The notes under the pieces were generated by a model that searched no databases, was not told the origin of the DNA, and saw only the letters and a list, made by a program, of their open reading frames with translations. 64,000 nucleotides of DNA from assembly GCF_011752935.1 (NCBI RefSeq), contig NZ_VWWO01000002.1:1-64000 (forward strand). Direction: 5' to 3'. Made by a program: the position numbers and the translations under genes. This stretch comes from Chitinophaga sp. Cy-1792 (lineage in GTDB: Bacteria > Bacteroidota > Bacteroidia > Chitinophagales > Chitinophagaceae). Within the stretch, counting starts at the first letter, position 1. Each line of letters starts with the position of its first letter. Shown here piece after piece: positions 9,928 to 19,096 of the stretch.

Positions 9928-9948
9928 AGATACCAAAGTTTGTTACCC

Positions 9949-10476
9949 ATGAAATCATTTTATAGCAGGGATTATATTATTGAAGCGATGGAGAAGTGTT
10001 TTGCTGAATATGTATCGGCTTATCAGATACTGGTGAAAAATATTTCAACATTGATGATTATTTATTCCGGCGTATTTATTGCGGCAGGCCCTTTGGCCAG
10101 AGCTATTTTGCAGGAGGCACATGTTGCTGTTGTGGTGGTATTCCTGTTCATGCTTTTTGTCATACTGTTTTTTGTGTCGGTTTCGTTTGCTGTGTTTATG
10201 GTGTTCCCGGAAACGGATACGCTGTTGCCGAATCCGGCAGAATATTATCATGCCGGAAAAATTGAATTGCATGGAAGTGTTTCCAGTATTCAGATCCCGT
10301 TAACTGAAGAGATTGATAGTCTGTTGCTGGAGAAATATATAACTGAGCTTGCCTATATAACGATAGGTATGGAAGGTGTGGTGAAACGGAAAAGCAAGTT
10401 TTATATGTATGCTTTTGCTTCCGCAATTGCCAGTAGTGTGCTGTGCATGTTTAGTTTGATTCTTAAGTACTTATAA
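9949..10476 (+). CDS. Three-TM membrane protein, cassette copy 1 (unknown function)
   Basis: 175 aa from the ATG at 9949; a longer frame from an upstream TTG overlaps the promoter and is rejected. Begins MKSFYSRDYIIEAMEKCFAEY, a cytosolic helix, then two close membrane helices (about 33-50 and 58-84), a polar loop containing LPNPAEYYH and IPLTEEIDSLLLEKYI, and a last membrane helix (152-172). Its paralogue at 10849 shares the start MKSFY, the LPxPxxYH motif and the IPLxxEID motif, at roughly 30 percent identity by eye. Overall shape recalls 2TM/SLATT-type effectors of defence systems, but I see no diagnostic match. It precedes a small basic protein by 10 bp. Confidence 0.7.
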   Translation: MKSFYSRDYIIEAMEKCFAEYVSAYQILVKNISTLMIIYSGVFIAAGPLARAILQEAHVAVVVVFLFMLFVILFFVSVSFAVFMVFPETDTLLPNPAEYYHAGKIELHGSVSSIQIPLTEEIDSLLLEKYITELAYITIGMEGVVKRKSKFYMYAFASAIASSVLCMFSLILKYL

Positions 10477-10486
10477 TTGATAATAT

Positions 10487-10807
10487 ATGGATTTTCTGAC
10501 CAGATTAATTGAGAAGCCGCTGAGGAAATATCTTACAAAGAAGATAAAAAAAAATATGCTAAATCCCAGGCATCATTATTCCCTGACATGGCGAATGAAT
10601 TTTTTGAGAGGTCTGGGTAGTAAAACCGGTAAATATGATCAGGATCCGATAACATTTGTAGATACATGGCGCATCTGCGAGCCGTGGATCGTGTTATGGC
10701 CGGAATATGAAGAGGCAGGATACACAGTAGAAGATTTCGATCCTTACAGACACTTTAAGTTATTTGATGATGAACCAATAAGATACAAGCGCAAGCCAGA
10801 TCAATAG
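10487..10807 (+). CDS. Small basic protein, cassette copy 1 (unknown)
   Basis: 106 aa with a strongly basic amphipathic N-terminus (MDFLTRLIEKPLRKYLTKKIKKN) that could lie on the membrane. Shared motifs with the copy-2 partner at 11387 are HHYSLTW, NFxxxLG and PWIVLWPEYE (PWVVLWPEYE in the partner). The WPEYE region and many tryptophans suggest a small folded domain. No known family recognised. It follows the membrane protein by 10 bp and is probably its functional partner. Confidence 0.65.
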   Translation: MDFLTRLIEKPLRKYLTKKIKKNMLNPRHHYSLTWRMNFLRGLGSKTGKYDQDPITFVDTWRICEPWIVLWPEYEEAGYTVEDFDPYRHFKLFDDEPIRYKRKPDQ

Positions 10808-10848
10808 AAGGATTTTTAGTTTATTAAATATTACAAAGTTTGTTACCC

Positions 10849-11382
10849 ATGAAATCATTTTATAATCCGGAATATGTTATTGAGATAACAGAAAAACGCT
10901 TTGCTGCTTATAGTGTAGCGTATAATCTGGTAATGAATAAATATGCTATACTGATGTTGTTTTATAGTGGTATTTCTGTGTCTCTTACGCCTATGGTCAG
11001 GCAGGTTATTCAGTCATCATTGCCTGGTATTGTATGGTTGTTATCCTTTATTGTTTTCATCAGCCTGTTCGTGGGGTCAGTTATTATGGCGATCTTTTTT
11101 TTGCAGCCCGTGGGTGATGTATTTCTGCCAGACCCGGAGGCTTATCATATCGAATTGAGGAAATCTAAAGAAAGAGATACCCCACCAAATGAAATACCAC
11201 TGATTCAGGAAATTGATCGAAAATTGATAAATGAGTATCTGGAAGATATGGAGAAGTCCATGAAAGATTTAGAGCGCATATTCAATAAGAAGAAATCGTT
11301 GTATGCTAACTCATTTTTTTTGGTTGTATTTAGCATGCCTGCATTTATTATATGCCTATTTCTTTATCTGTTAAATAAGTAA
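10849..11382 (+). CDS. Three-TM membrane protein, cassette copy 2 (unknown function)
   Basis: 177 aa from the ATG at 10849 (MKSFYNPEYVIEITEKRFAAY). Same plan as copy 1: N-terminal cytosolic helix, two membrane helices (about 35-52 and 62-88), LPDPEAYHIEL loop, IPLIQEIDRKLINEYL helix, and a C-terminal membrane helix (FFLVVFSMPAFIICLFLYLL). The 30 nt around the start codon nearly match those of copy 1. Followed 4 bp later by the small partner gene. Confidence 0.7.
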   Translation: MKSFYNPEYVIEITEKRFAAYSVAYNLVMNKYAILMLFYSGISVSLTPMVRQVIQSSLPGIVWLLSFIVFISLFVGSVIMAIFFLQPVGDVFLPDPEAYHIELRKSKERDTPPNEIPLIQEIDRKLINEYLEDMEKSMKDLERIFNKKKSLYANSFFLVVFSMPAFIICLFLYLLNK

Positions 11383-11386
11383 AAAC

Positions 11387-11779
11387 ATGTTTTTAGAAAG
11401 AATATTTGAAAAAATAATCATCAAGCGATTAACAAAGAAAATCAGAAAGAAGATGTTAGATCCTTCACATCACTATTCGCTTACCTGGACTATCAACTTC
11501 CGAAAGAATCTTGGAATGAATATCGAAAAAGATAAGCCACGCCCGACGTGGTTTACCGCTACCTGGGGCGTATCCAAACCCTGGGTTGTATTATGGCCGG
11601 AGTATGAGGCAATTATCGCAAACCGAAAGGCGAGGGGCGAATCGTTGGAAGGTCTGGAGTATATGATTCCGGATTTCGCAAAGGCTGGTATGCCATATCA
11701 CAGCAATGGCTACTGGGCAGAACTGGCTCCGCCCAATTACATGGCCCCACCTAAACAACCTATCGTAGACTGGAAATAA
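11387..11779 (+). CDS. Small basic protein, cassette copy 2 (unknown)
   Basis: 130 aa, paralogue of the 10487 protein: basic N-terminus (FEKIIIKRLTKKIRKK), HHYSLTW, NFRKNLG, WGVSKPWVVLWPEYE. It has an extra C-terminal tail of about 25 residues rich in proline and aromatic residues (YWAELAPPNYMAPP). The Hhe-like helicase gene starts 100 bp downstream on the same strand, so a functional link is possible but not shown by the sequence. Confidence 0.65.
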   Translation: MFLERIFEKIIIKRLTKKIRKKMLDPSHHYSLTWTINFRKNLGMNIEKDKPRPTWFTATWGVSKPWVVLWPEYEAIIANRKARGESLEGLEYMIPDFAKAGMPYHSNGYWAELAPPNYMAPPKQPIVDWK

Positions 11780-11879
11780 GATCATTTTCCTGTCTTATTT
11801 ATCATCGGTTGCATACTTCCCGTATATCCTTCAGCGTTTTAGGAAATAAACTTTAAATTTACAGTTTCTCACTGCTGTT

Positions 11880-14800
11880 ATGACCGGAAGTATATTAGCC
11901 AGGCTCGAAGCTTCCCGTAAAGAATTACTGGATCTGGGCCTCAGAAATCCTTTGTTGAATTACAAGTTACCCACTGGTAAAGGATTGCACATTGTGCAGG
12001 AGCAGTCCGCTGCCATCTACAATCTGCTCGTGAAAGAAGGTAAGAGTATGACCTTCAGCGGCAGAACAGCTAAGGAATTAGCACAACAGGAACTCCCACA
12101 GGAGCCGGTAATGACCGAAGCTGCTGCGGTGGCCCTGAAAGATGGTTATACCGACACCAAGCTTCAAACCAACGAAAATAATGCGACACTACAGCATAAG
12201 CTGCTGAATACCTACTATGCCGCAAGAACGAACCTGGAAGAACAAGGGGTGAATATCCTCTATATCTCCCTGGGCATGCTGCAATGGTATGAAAGTGAAA
12301 GCAGCCAGGAAGCAAGACTGGCGCCACTGATCCTCATCCCGGTGTCGCTGGATCGCAGCAACGTCGGGGAAAGATTCAGGCTCAAATACACCCTGGAAGA
12401 AGTTGGCGAAAATATCTCTCTTCAGGCTAAAATGAAGACAGACTTCGGCATCAGCATTCCAGACCTGCCCGATACGGAAGATGTGGATATTAACGACTAC
12501 CTGCAACGTATAGCCGCTGCAGTAGCTGATTTTGATAGATGGGAAGTGATTACTGATGCGGTGGAGCTGGGATTTTTCTCCTTTGGGAAATTCATGATCT
12601 ATAATGATCTGGAAGCCAATAACTGGCCGGAAGGGCAGTCCCCTGAAGAACATCCTGTGATCAGCAGCCTGTTTGGCAACGGATTCAGACACGAACATGC
12701 TGATATATCAGAGGACAGCTTCATCGATACTGAAACTACAGCGAATAACCTGTTCCAGGTGGTAGATGCAGACAGTTCTCAGATCCTTGCCATGCTGGCG
12801 GTGCAGGAAGGCCGAAACCTGGTAATACAGGGGCCTCCGGGTACAGGTAAATCCCAGACGATTACCAACATTATCGCAGATGCTATCGGCAGAGGAAAAA
12901 AAGTACTCTTTGTTGCCGAAAAGCTGGCGGCGCTGGAAGTAGTAAAACGCAGACTGGATAACATATATCTAGGGGAAGCCTGTCTTGAACTACATAGCCA
13001 TAAAGCCAATAAGAAAACCCTGCACCAGGAACTGAAGAAAGTATTGGAACTGGGCAAACCTACTGCTGGTAAATTGCAGACGGAACTGGAGCTCCTGGAG
13101 AAAACGAGGGCAGAGCTGAATGATTACTGTATGGCTATCAATACCCCTGTGCAGAACAGCGGGTATACACCCCAACAGGTTATCGGTAATCTCCTGCAAC
13201 TAAAAGAGCAGATCAGGGAAGCTGACCTTCCTCGTATAGCCATTCCCGATATAAAAAACTGGGATATGTCGGTTGCCAATAAGGCAGTCGCACTGTCTGA
13301 ACGCATACAGGCATGTCTCAACGAAATTGGTATCCCTGCAGCCTCTCCATTTTATGGGTCACAGCTACAGAGTTTGCTTCCGCATGAACAGGAGCGCGTA
13401 AGAGATATTTTACAAAAAAGCATAGCGGTCGTTCAGGTGCTGGTACAAGCTGCCTGTGAGGTAGCCGGACATCTGCAACTGGCTGTTCCGGAAAGCGCTG
13501 CCGCAGTTACTGACCTCGCAGATATTTGCCAGGTCATTGCAGCACAACCTGATATTAAAGGCATGAACGCCGCTAATTCCGGGTGGCTCCATCAGGAAAC
13601 AGCCATCCATGAATTATTGGAGACCGGGCAGGCTGCTGTTGCATTACAGCAGTCGTACCAGGAGATCCTGATTCCTGAAGCCTGGGAGCAGGACATGCTG
13701 GAAGTAAGGGAAGATTTGCTGGCCAATGGCGAAAAGTGGTATAAATTCCTTATCGGAAGCTATCGCCGTAGCAAAAAGAAACTAGCAGCCCTTTGCAAAC
13801 AGGGGCTACCCGATGATAATACCGTCAGGCTCCAATACGTTGATGATATCATGGCTTTTCGCCGCCTGGAAGCAAGTGTGAAAGAAAGTACATCATTGGC
13901 AGAATCACTGTTTGGCAGCCGTTGGGAAAAACTTAAATCCAACTGGGGACTACTGGAGAAAGGGACCGCCTATCTAACGGATGTGCATAAACGAATCAAT
14001 GCAGGCACATTGCATAAAGCAGTGCTGGACTGCCTCTCCCGCCAGGCAGACCCTGTTCTTGCCGGAAAGGATGAAAATATGCTCCGTCAAAAGCTGCAAC
14101 AGGCTGTTTATCAGCTGCATGAACTGCTACAGGTGTTAGCCATGCCGGCAGGACTGATGGTTAAAACATTTGAGCAACAGCTTATACAATTAAATACCTG
14201 GCTGGAAAAACTGCCGGAAATCAAATACCTTATCTCCTGGAATAATATAACAGTAACGGCTAAACAGGAAAATCTGGATTGTCTCATCAATTCCTCCCTG
14301 GAATGGCCCGAAGCCGGAAAATGGCTGAAGACGGCCTTGCTGCGCAGCTGGTACGAACACCTGATAGGTGAAGCTGTCAGAACACAACCTGGGCTGCGTC
14401 GCTTCAGCAGGTCTTCCCACGAAGAACTGATAAAACAATTCCAGCGCCTGGATATGCTGCAACTGCAATATAACAGAGTGCGCGCCGCCCTTCACCATTG
14501 GGAGCAAATGCCCAAGGCAGATGCCGGCGGGCAGGTAAACATCCTCAAAACAGAATTCAACAAAAAAGCCAGGCATATGCCTATCCGCAAGCTGATGCAG
14601 GCGGCAGGCTGGGCTATACAGGCTATCAAACCTGTATTTATGATGAGCCCGATGTCTATTGCTAATTTCTTACCGCCAGACGCCGTAGATTTTGACCTCG
14701 TTATCTTCGATGAGGCCAGCCAGGTACGCCCTGTGGATGCACTGGGCGCCATACTGCGTGGTAAACAGCTGGTAGTGGTTGGTGATACCAGGCAGTTGCC

Positions 14801-16526
14801 ACCAACGAGCTTCTTCGATACGCTCAATACAGACACCGATGATGAAGAGAACGTAACTGCAGACATGCAAAGCATTCTGGGCCTCTGTGATGCCCAGGGA
14901 GCTCCGCAACGTATGCTCCGCTGGCATTACAGAAGTCGCCACGAATCACTGATCACGTTGTCCAACCACGAATTCTACGATAATAAACTGGTGATATTCC
15001 CGGGGCCAGGTACAAAAGATAAAGCCGGACTCGTATACCATCATCTTCCTGAAACATACTACGACAGAGGAAAAACCCGTACCAACCCGAAAGAGGCGGA
15101 GCGTGTAGCCGATGCTGTTATAGAACATGCCAGAACCTGTCCGCAGCAGAGTTTAGGTGTGGTGGCTTTCAGTACCTCGCAGCGCCAGGCTATCAGTGAT
15201 GCTATAGAGCTTAAAAGAAAACAGCACCCTGAACTGGAAGGTTTTTTTAACAGTCACCATGATGAGCCATTCTTCATCAAAAACCTTGAAAATGTACAGG
15301 GGGATGAGCGGGATGTTATTTACATTTCCATCGGCTATGGCCGTACGGAAGAAGGTTATGTAGCCATGTCCTTCGGACCACTGAACAATGAAGGCGGAGA
15401 ACGACGACTCAACGTATTGATTACCCGCGCCAAATTCCGCTGTGAAGTATTTACCAATATTACTGCTGATGATATTGACCTGAACAGAACGCAAAGCTTC
15501 GGTATAAAGGCGCTGAAAAACTTCCTGTATTTCGCCCAGTATGGTCGCCTGAACTATGCGGAAGAAACAACGAAACCTGCCGACAGTCCTTTCGAGGAAA
15601 ATGTGGCCGCCATGCTGACAGCCCGGGGGCATACCGTGCGTAAACAAGTAGGAGCAAAAGGTTTTTATATAGATCTTGCCATCGTAGATCCTGCATATCC
15701 CGGCAGGTATTTGCTGGGAATCGAATGCGATGGCGCAGCTTATCATAGCGCCAGATCTGCAAGAGACAGGGACCGGCTCCGCCAGCAGGTGCTGGAGAAT
15801 ATGGGATGGCGTATCCATCGCATCTGGAGTACAGACTGGTTCCATCATCCGGAAGCAGAGCTGGCCCGATTGGAGCAGGCCATAGAAGAAGCAAAACAGG
15901 CAAGGGTTTCGGCTGATAAGGAAGCAGAAATAGTGCAACAGGACCTGGAAATGGAGCGGGAAGCAGTGGTCGCAACAGCTGAAGAAACCCCATTATATAA
16001 AATGGCCACGCTGCCAGAAGAAATAAAAGAACAGGAGCTACACCAAACGCCTATCGGACTATTGTGCAGCTGGATCCAGCAGGTAGTGGAAGTAGAAAGC
16101 CCTGTGCATTTTGATGAGGTTGCCCGCCGGATGGTAGAAGCTGCCGGTGTAACCCGCGTAGGGCCACGTATCCGTGAAGTGCTGCGCCATGCCGTTCGCC
16201 ATGCAGATGCCGGTAAACGGATCAAAATAAAAGGACAATTCCTGTGGCATATTGATTTACCTGCGCCGTTGGTGCGTGACCGTAGTGAGCTGCCAGCCTC
16301 CGCCAGAAAAGTGAATTATATTTCGGTGGAAGAAGTAGGCGTAGCGCTGGAAAAGGTGGTCCGCAATGCCGTGGCCATACAACCGGAAGCCACGGTTCCT
16401 TTTATTGCCAGAATGTTTGGCTTCAGCAGAATGACAGAAGAAATGAAAGCCGATATGCTGAAGGCCGTTGTCGCCAATATCGACAGCCAGGTGGTACAAC
16501 AGGAAGGAGAATTCCTGAAAATTTGA
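11880..16526 (+). CDS. Hhe-like DUF4011 / SF1 helicase / Vsr-type nuclease / DUF3320 defence protein
   Basis: 1548 aa. N-terminal DUF4011 region (about 5-250; starts with LARLEASRKELLDLGLRNPLLNY, typical). SF1 helicase: Walker A GPPGTGKS near residue 317, motif II DEAS at 944 (IFDEASQVRPVDALG), motif III GDTRQLPPTSFF near 967, and late motifs RRLNVLITRAKFRCEV near 1175. Vsr/DUF559-like nuclease at about 1237-1340 with FYIDLAIVDP (near 1260) and GIECDGAAYH (near 1280), the acidic D..ExD core. DUF3320 at about 1365-1420. A long helical insertion sits between motifs I and II. This order matches the single-gene anti-phage system called Hhe in recent defence screens (as I recall it). Probably acts on invading DNA as translocase plus nuclease. 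Apparently intact. Confidence 0.85.
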   Translation: MTGSILARLEASRKELLDLGLRNPLLNYKLPTGKGLHIVQEQSAAIYNLLVKEGKSMTFSGRTAKELAQQELPQEPVMTEAAAVALKDGYTDTKLQTNENNATLQHKLLNTYYAARTNLEEQGVNILYISLGMLQWYESESSQEARLAPLILIPVSLDRSNVGERFRLKYTLEEVGENISLQAKMKTDFGISIPDLPDTEDVDINDYLQRIAAAVADFDRWEVITDAVELGFFSFGKFMIYNDLEANNWPEGQSPEEHPVISSLFGNGFRHEHADISEDSFIDTETTANNLFQVVDADSSQILAMLAVQEGRNLVIQGPPGTGKSQTITNIIADAIGRGKKVLFVAEKLAALEVVKRRLDNIYLGEACLELHSHKANKKTLHQELKKVLELGKPTAGKLQTELELLEKTRAELNDYCMAINTPVQNSGYTPQQVIGNLLQLKEQIREADLPRIAIPDIKNWDMSVANKAVALSERIQACLNEIGIPAASPFYGSQLQSLLPHEQERVRDILQKSIAVVQVLVQAACEVAGHLQLAVPESAAAVTDLADICQVIAAQPDIKGMNAANSGWLHQETAIHELLETGQAAVALQQSYQEILIPEAWEQDMLEVREDLLANGEKWYKFLIGSYRRSKKKLAALCKQGLPDDNTVRLQYVDDIMAFRRLEASVKESTSLAESLFGSRWEKLKSNWGLLEKGTAYLTDVHKRINAGTLHKAVLDCLSRQADPVLAGKDENMLRQKLQQAVYQLHELLQVLAMPAGLMVKTFEQQLIQLNTWLEKLPEIKYLISWNNITVTAKQENLDCLINSSLEWPEAGKWLKTALLRSWYEHLIGEAVRTQPGLRRFSRSSHEELIKQFQRLDMLQLQYNRVRAALHHWEQMPKADAGGQVNILKTEFNKKARHMPIRKLMQAAGWAIQAIKPVFMMSPMSIANFLPPDAVDFDLVIFDEASQVRPVDALGAILRGKQLVVVGDTRQLPPTSFFDTLNTDTDDEENVTADMQSILGLCDAQGAPQRMLRWHYRSRHESLITLSNHEFYDNKLVIFPGPGTKDKAGLVYHHLPETYYDRGKTRTNPKEAERVADAVIEHARTCPQQSLGVVAFSTSQRQAISDAIELKRKQHPELEGFFNSHHDEPFFIKNLENVQGDERDVIYISIGYGRTEEGYVAMSFGPLNNEGGERRLNVLITRAKFRCEVFTNITADDIDLNRTQSFGIKALKNFLYFAQYGRLNYAEETTKPADSPFEENVAAMLTARGHTVRKQVGAKGFYIDLAIVDPAYPGRYLLGIECDGAAYHSARSARDRDRLRQQVLENMGWRIHRIWSTDWFHHPEAELARLEQAIEEAKQARVSADKEAEIVQQDLEMEREAVVATAEETPLYKMATLPEEIKEQELHQTPIGLLCSWIQQVVEVESPVHFDEVARRMVEAAGVTRVGPRIREVLRHAVRHADAGKRIKIKGQFLWHIDLPAPLVRDRSELPASARKVNYISVEEVGVALEKVVRNAVAIQPEATVPFIARMFGFSRMTEEMKADMLKAVVANIDSQVVQQEGEFLKI

Positions 16527-16689
16527 TTGGCATATAATCGTACATATAATGTCCTGAAATGAACATATGTATTTAAATGAGTATATGCTGTTTTTTGATA
16601 TTTAATTAAGAAGAAGCTGGCATTACAGGTGCATTGGAGGAGAGTATTAAAACAGTTGTTATTTGCTTTCAAACTTTTAATGTATCCCC

Positions 16690-19089
16690 ATGTTTCGCAA
16701 TTATATCACTATCGCCTGGCGTAACCTTATACGGTATAAGCTGTTTACGCTGATCAACATTGCAGGATTGGCGGTTGGGCTATCTTCCTGTTGGCTGCTA
16801 TTACTTTATGTACAGCACGAAACCAGCTATGAAAATTTTCTGCCGCAACAGCAACGCATCTATCGTGCAGTAAATACGGTTAACTGGACTGGCGGAAGTA
16901 TGAATGTGGCGGTAACCTCCGCACCCTTTGGCCCCGTGTTGCAACGGGATTACGAAGAGGTGCAATCTATGACACGTATACTATCCGATGGTGGCGGCAC
17001 CTTCGAAGTGAATAATAAACGGTTTGAACTGCCTTCCGTATTTTTTACTGATCCGGTATTTTTCAACATCTTCCAATATCATTTTATAGCAGGAACTGCG
17101 GCATCAGCGCTCTCGACGCCTGATGCCATGGTGATTACAAGAGAAACCGCCTCGAAACTCTTTGGCAGTCCTGAAAATGCGATGGGTAAAACCATCGTGG
17201 CCGGAGCGCCGGCGGTTTGCCGCGTCACCGGTGTTATTGAAGACCTCCCACACAATTCGCATATGCAGTTCCAGGCGGTAAGGCCGCTGGCACCAGGCTT
17301 CGACGCAGATGGCTGGCAGAATTTTAATCTATATACCTATCTCTTACTTAAGCCAGGTGCGGATATTAATACATTGACAAAAAAGCTGGCTGGCTTTTAT
17401 GATCGTTACCTGAAAGATCACATGGGCGATGGTGTCAGCTATCATATGATTTTACAGCCCATCCATGATATTCACCTGCATTCCAACCTGGATTATGAGC
17501 TTGGCCCTAATGGTAATGTTACCTACGTTTACATCTTCCTTTCCGCCGCCATACTGATTTTGCTGATTGCCTGCATTAATTACATGAACCTCGCTACGGC
17601 AAGGGCAGCCTTACGCACGAAGGAAGTAGGCCTGCGGAAAGTATTGGGTTCCTTCAGGTGGCAGGTAGCTGGTATGTTCCTGGCAGAGTCGCTGGTGATG
17701 GTGACGTTTGCCGGCATCATCGCCATGGGGATCGTCTGGCTGTCATTGCCAGCCTTCAATCAGATTACCGGAACTACTTTCAGTTTGTGGGACTTTGGCG
17801 TGCTGAAATCATGGCTGGCAATGGTAACCATTGTACTTAGCACAAGTTTGCTGGCAGGAATATATCCGGCGCTGGTGATATCCGGGTTCAGGCCTGTTAC
17901 ATCCCTGAAAGGCCTTGCTGGCAATCGTTCTCAGGGGATTTTCAGAAAAGTGCTGGTAGTATTTCAGTTTAGTGCGGCCATTATGCTCGCTGCCAGTGCT
18001 GTTGTAGCTTACCGGCAACTCAGTTATGTAACACATACTGATCTGGGTTTCAATTCCGATCAGACATTATCCTTTCATCTGCCTTCGGAGGCTTCCAGAT
18101 ACAGGATTCCGGCGATGAAGCAACAACTGCTGAGTAACAGACTGATATTAGGTGTAGCCGCAGCCAGTAATCCTGTCGGTGGCAATGATATCGGTTCTCA
18201 TGGATATTTTTTTGAACAGGATGGCAAAATTTCTGAATCCAGCCTTCTTGCACAGAATTTATTTGTAGATGCAGATTTTGTGAAAATAATGGATATAAAG
18301 ATTGCCATGGGTCGAAACTTTTCAGATACAGGGAATGCCGACAGGTACAATACCGTGATAGTAAATGAAACCCTTGTGAAGAAAATGGGTTGGAAGGACC
18401 CCATCGGTAAAAGAGTAGAGCAGAAAATTGACAACAAAGGCACGCGTGTATCCTGCAACGTTATAGGCGTAGTAAAGGATTTTCATACCTATTCGCTTCA
18501 ACATAAAATAGCACCGCTGGTGCTTGAAATGGCGCCGCAACAAACCATGGAGGATAACCTGTATGTTAAGGTGAGTAAGGAAGATATCCCTGGTGCACTT
18601 AAATATATAGAAAGTGTTTATAAAGATTTCGACCGGGAGCATGACTTTTCCTACAGCTTCCTGGACCAGAATTTTGCGAAGCAATATGTGGCAGAACGCA
18701 GGCAGGAAAAGCTTTTCATGATTTTTACCATATTAGCCCTGTTTATTGCCTGCCTGGGTTTATTGGGATTGGCGGCATTCATGGCTTCTCAGCGTCTCAA
18801 GGAAATTGGTGTACGGAAAGTGTTGGGTGCTTCTACGATCAGCATTGTAGGCCTGTTATCGCAGGATTACCTGAAGCTATTGATAGTGGCCATTGTTATC
18901 GCGGTGCCGTTGTCTGTCTGGATGATGAATACCTGGTTGCAGCATTTTGCCTATCATATTCAGCCTGGACTTGGCATATTTATTATCACGGCTACGTCGG
19001 TGTTGTTAATGGCATTGCTGACAGTGAGTTTTTATGCCTGGAAATCGGCACTGACCAATCCGGCGAAGAGCCTGAAAACGTTGGACTGA
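16690..19089 (+). CDS. MacB/FtsX-type ABC transporter permease
   Basis: 799 aa. Starts MFRNYITIAWRNLIRYKLFTLINIAGLAVGL, the usual opening of Bacteroidota FtsX permeases. Pattern: one membrane helix, a periplasmic MacB-core domain (about 50-280), three helices, a second N-terminal-type helix (FRKVLVVFQFSAAIMLAASAVV), a second periplasmic domain and three C-terminal helices with the conserved RLKEIGVRKVLGAS. Such duplicated eight-TM permeases export peptides or lipoproteins, or remodel the envelope, using an ATPase encoded elsewhere; none is adjacent. The stop is 7 bp from the convergent dioxygenase gene. Confidence 0.85.
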   Translation: MFRNYITIAWRNLIRYKLFTLINIAGLAVGLSSCWLLLLYVQHETSYENFLPQQQRIYRAVNTVNWTGGSMNVAVTSAPFGPVLQRDYEEVQSMTRILSDGGGTFEVNNKRFELPSVFFTDPVFFNIFQYHFIAGTAASALSTPDAMVITRETASKLFGSPENAMGKTIVAGAPAVCRVTGVIEDLPHNSHMQFQAVRPLAPGFDADGWQNFNLYTYLLLKPGADINTLTKKLAGFYDRYLKDHMGDGVSYHMILQPIHDIHLHSNLDYELGPNGNVTYVYIFLSAAILILLIACINYMNLATARAALRTKEVGLRKVLGSFRWQVAGMFLAESLVMVTFAGIIAMGIVWLSLPAFNQITGTTFSLWDFGVLKSWLAMVTIVLSTSLLAGIYPALVISGFRPVTSLKGLAGNRSQGIFRKVLVVFQFSAAIMLAASAVVAYRQLSYVTHTDLGFNSDQTLSFHLPSEASRYRIPAMKQQLLSNRLILGVAAASNPVGGNDIGSHGYFFEQDGKISESSLLAQNLFVDADFVKIMDIKIAMGRNFSDTGNADRYNTVIVNETLVKKMGWKDPIGKRVEQKIDNKGTRVSCNVIGVVKDFHTYSLQHKIAPLVLEMAPQQTMEDNLYVKVSKEDIPGALKYIESVYKDFDREHDFSYSFLDQNFAKQYVAERRQEKLFMIFTILALFIACLGLLGLAAFMASQRLKEIGVRKVLGASTISIVGLLSQDYLKLLIVAIVIAVPLSVWMMNTWLQHFAYHIQPGLGIFIITATSVLLMALLTVSFYAWKSALTNPAKSLKTLD

Positions 19090-19096
19090 TAAGCGA

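Larger units (their letters stand above)
9949..11779 (+). repeat. Tandem duplication of a two-gene cassette
   Basis: Copy 1 is 9949-10807 and copy 2 is 10849-11779. In each, a three-TM protein is followed within 4-10 bp by a small soluble protein. The DNA just before and after both membrane-protein starts is conserved (CAAAGTTTGTTACCC then ATGAAATCATTTTATA), whereas the rest has diverged strongly. This is an old duplication whose start region is under constraint or has been converted. Confidence 0.8.

Noticed and set aside
9949..10807. Toxin-antitoxin pair
   Set aside because: The membrane protein plus small basic partner fits the size pattern, but no known toxin or antitoxin motif is present; kept as unknown.
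15153..15938. A 261-aa minus-strand frame inside the Hhe-like gene (and a 169-aa one at 12189-12698)
   Set aside because: The plus strand encodes conserved helicase and nuclease motifs here; the antisense products have no recognisable features.
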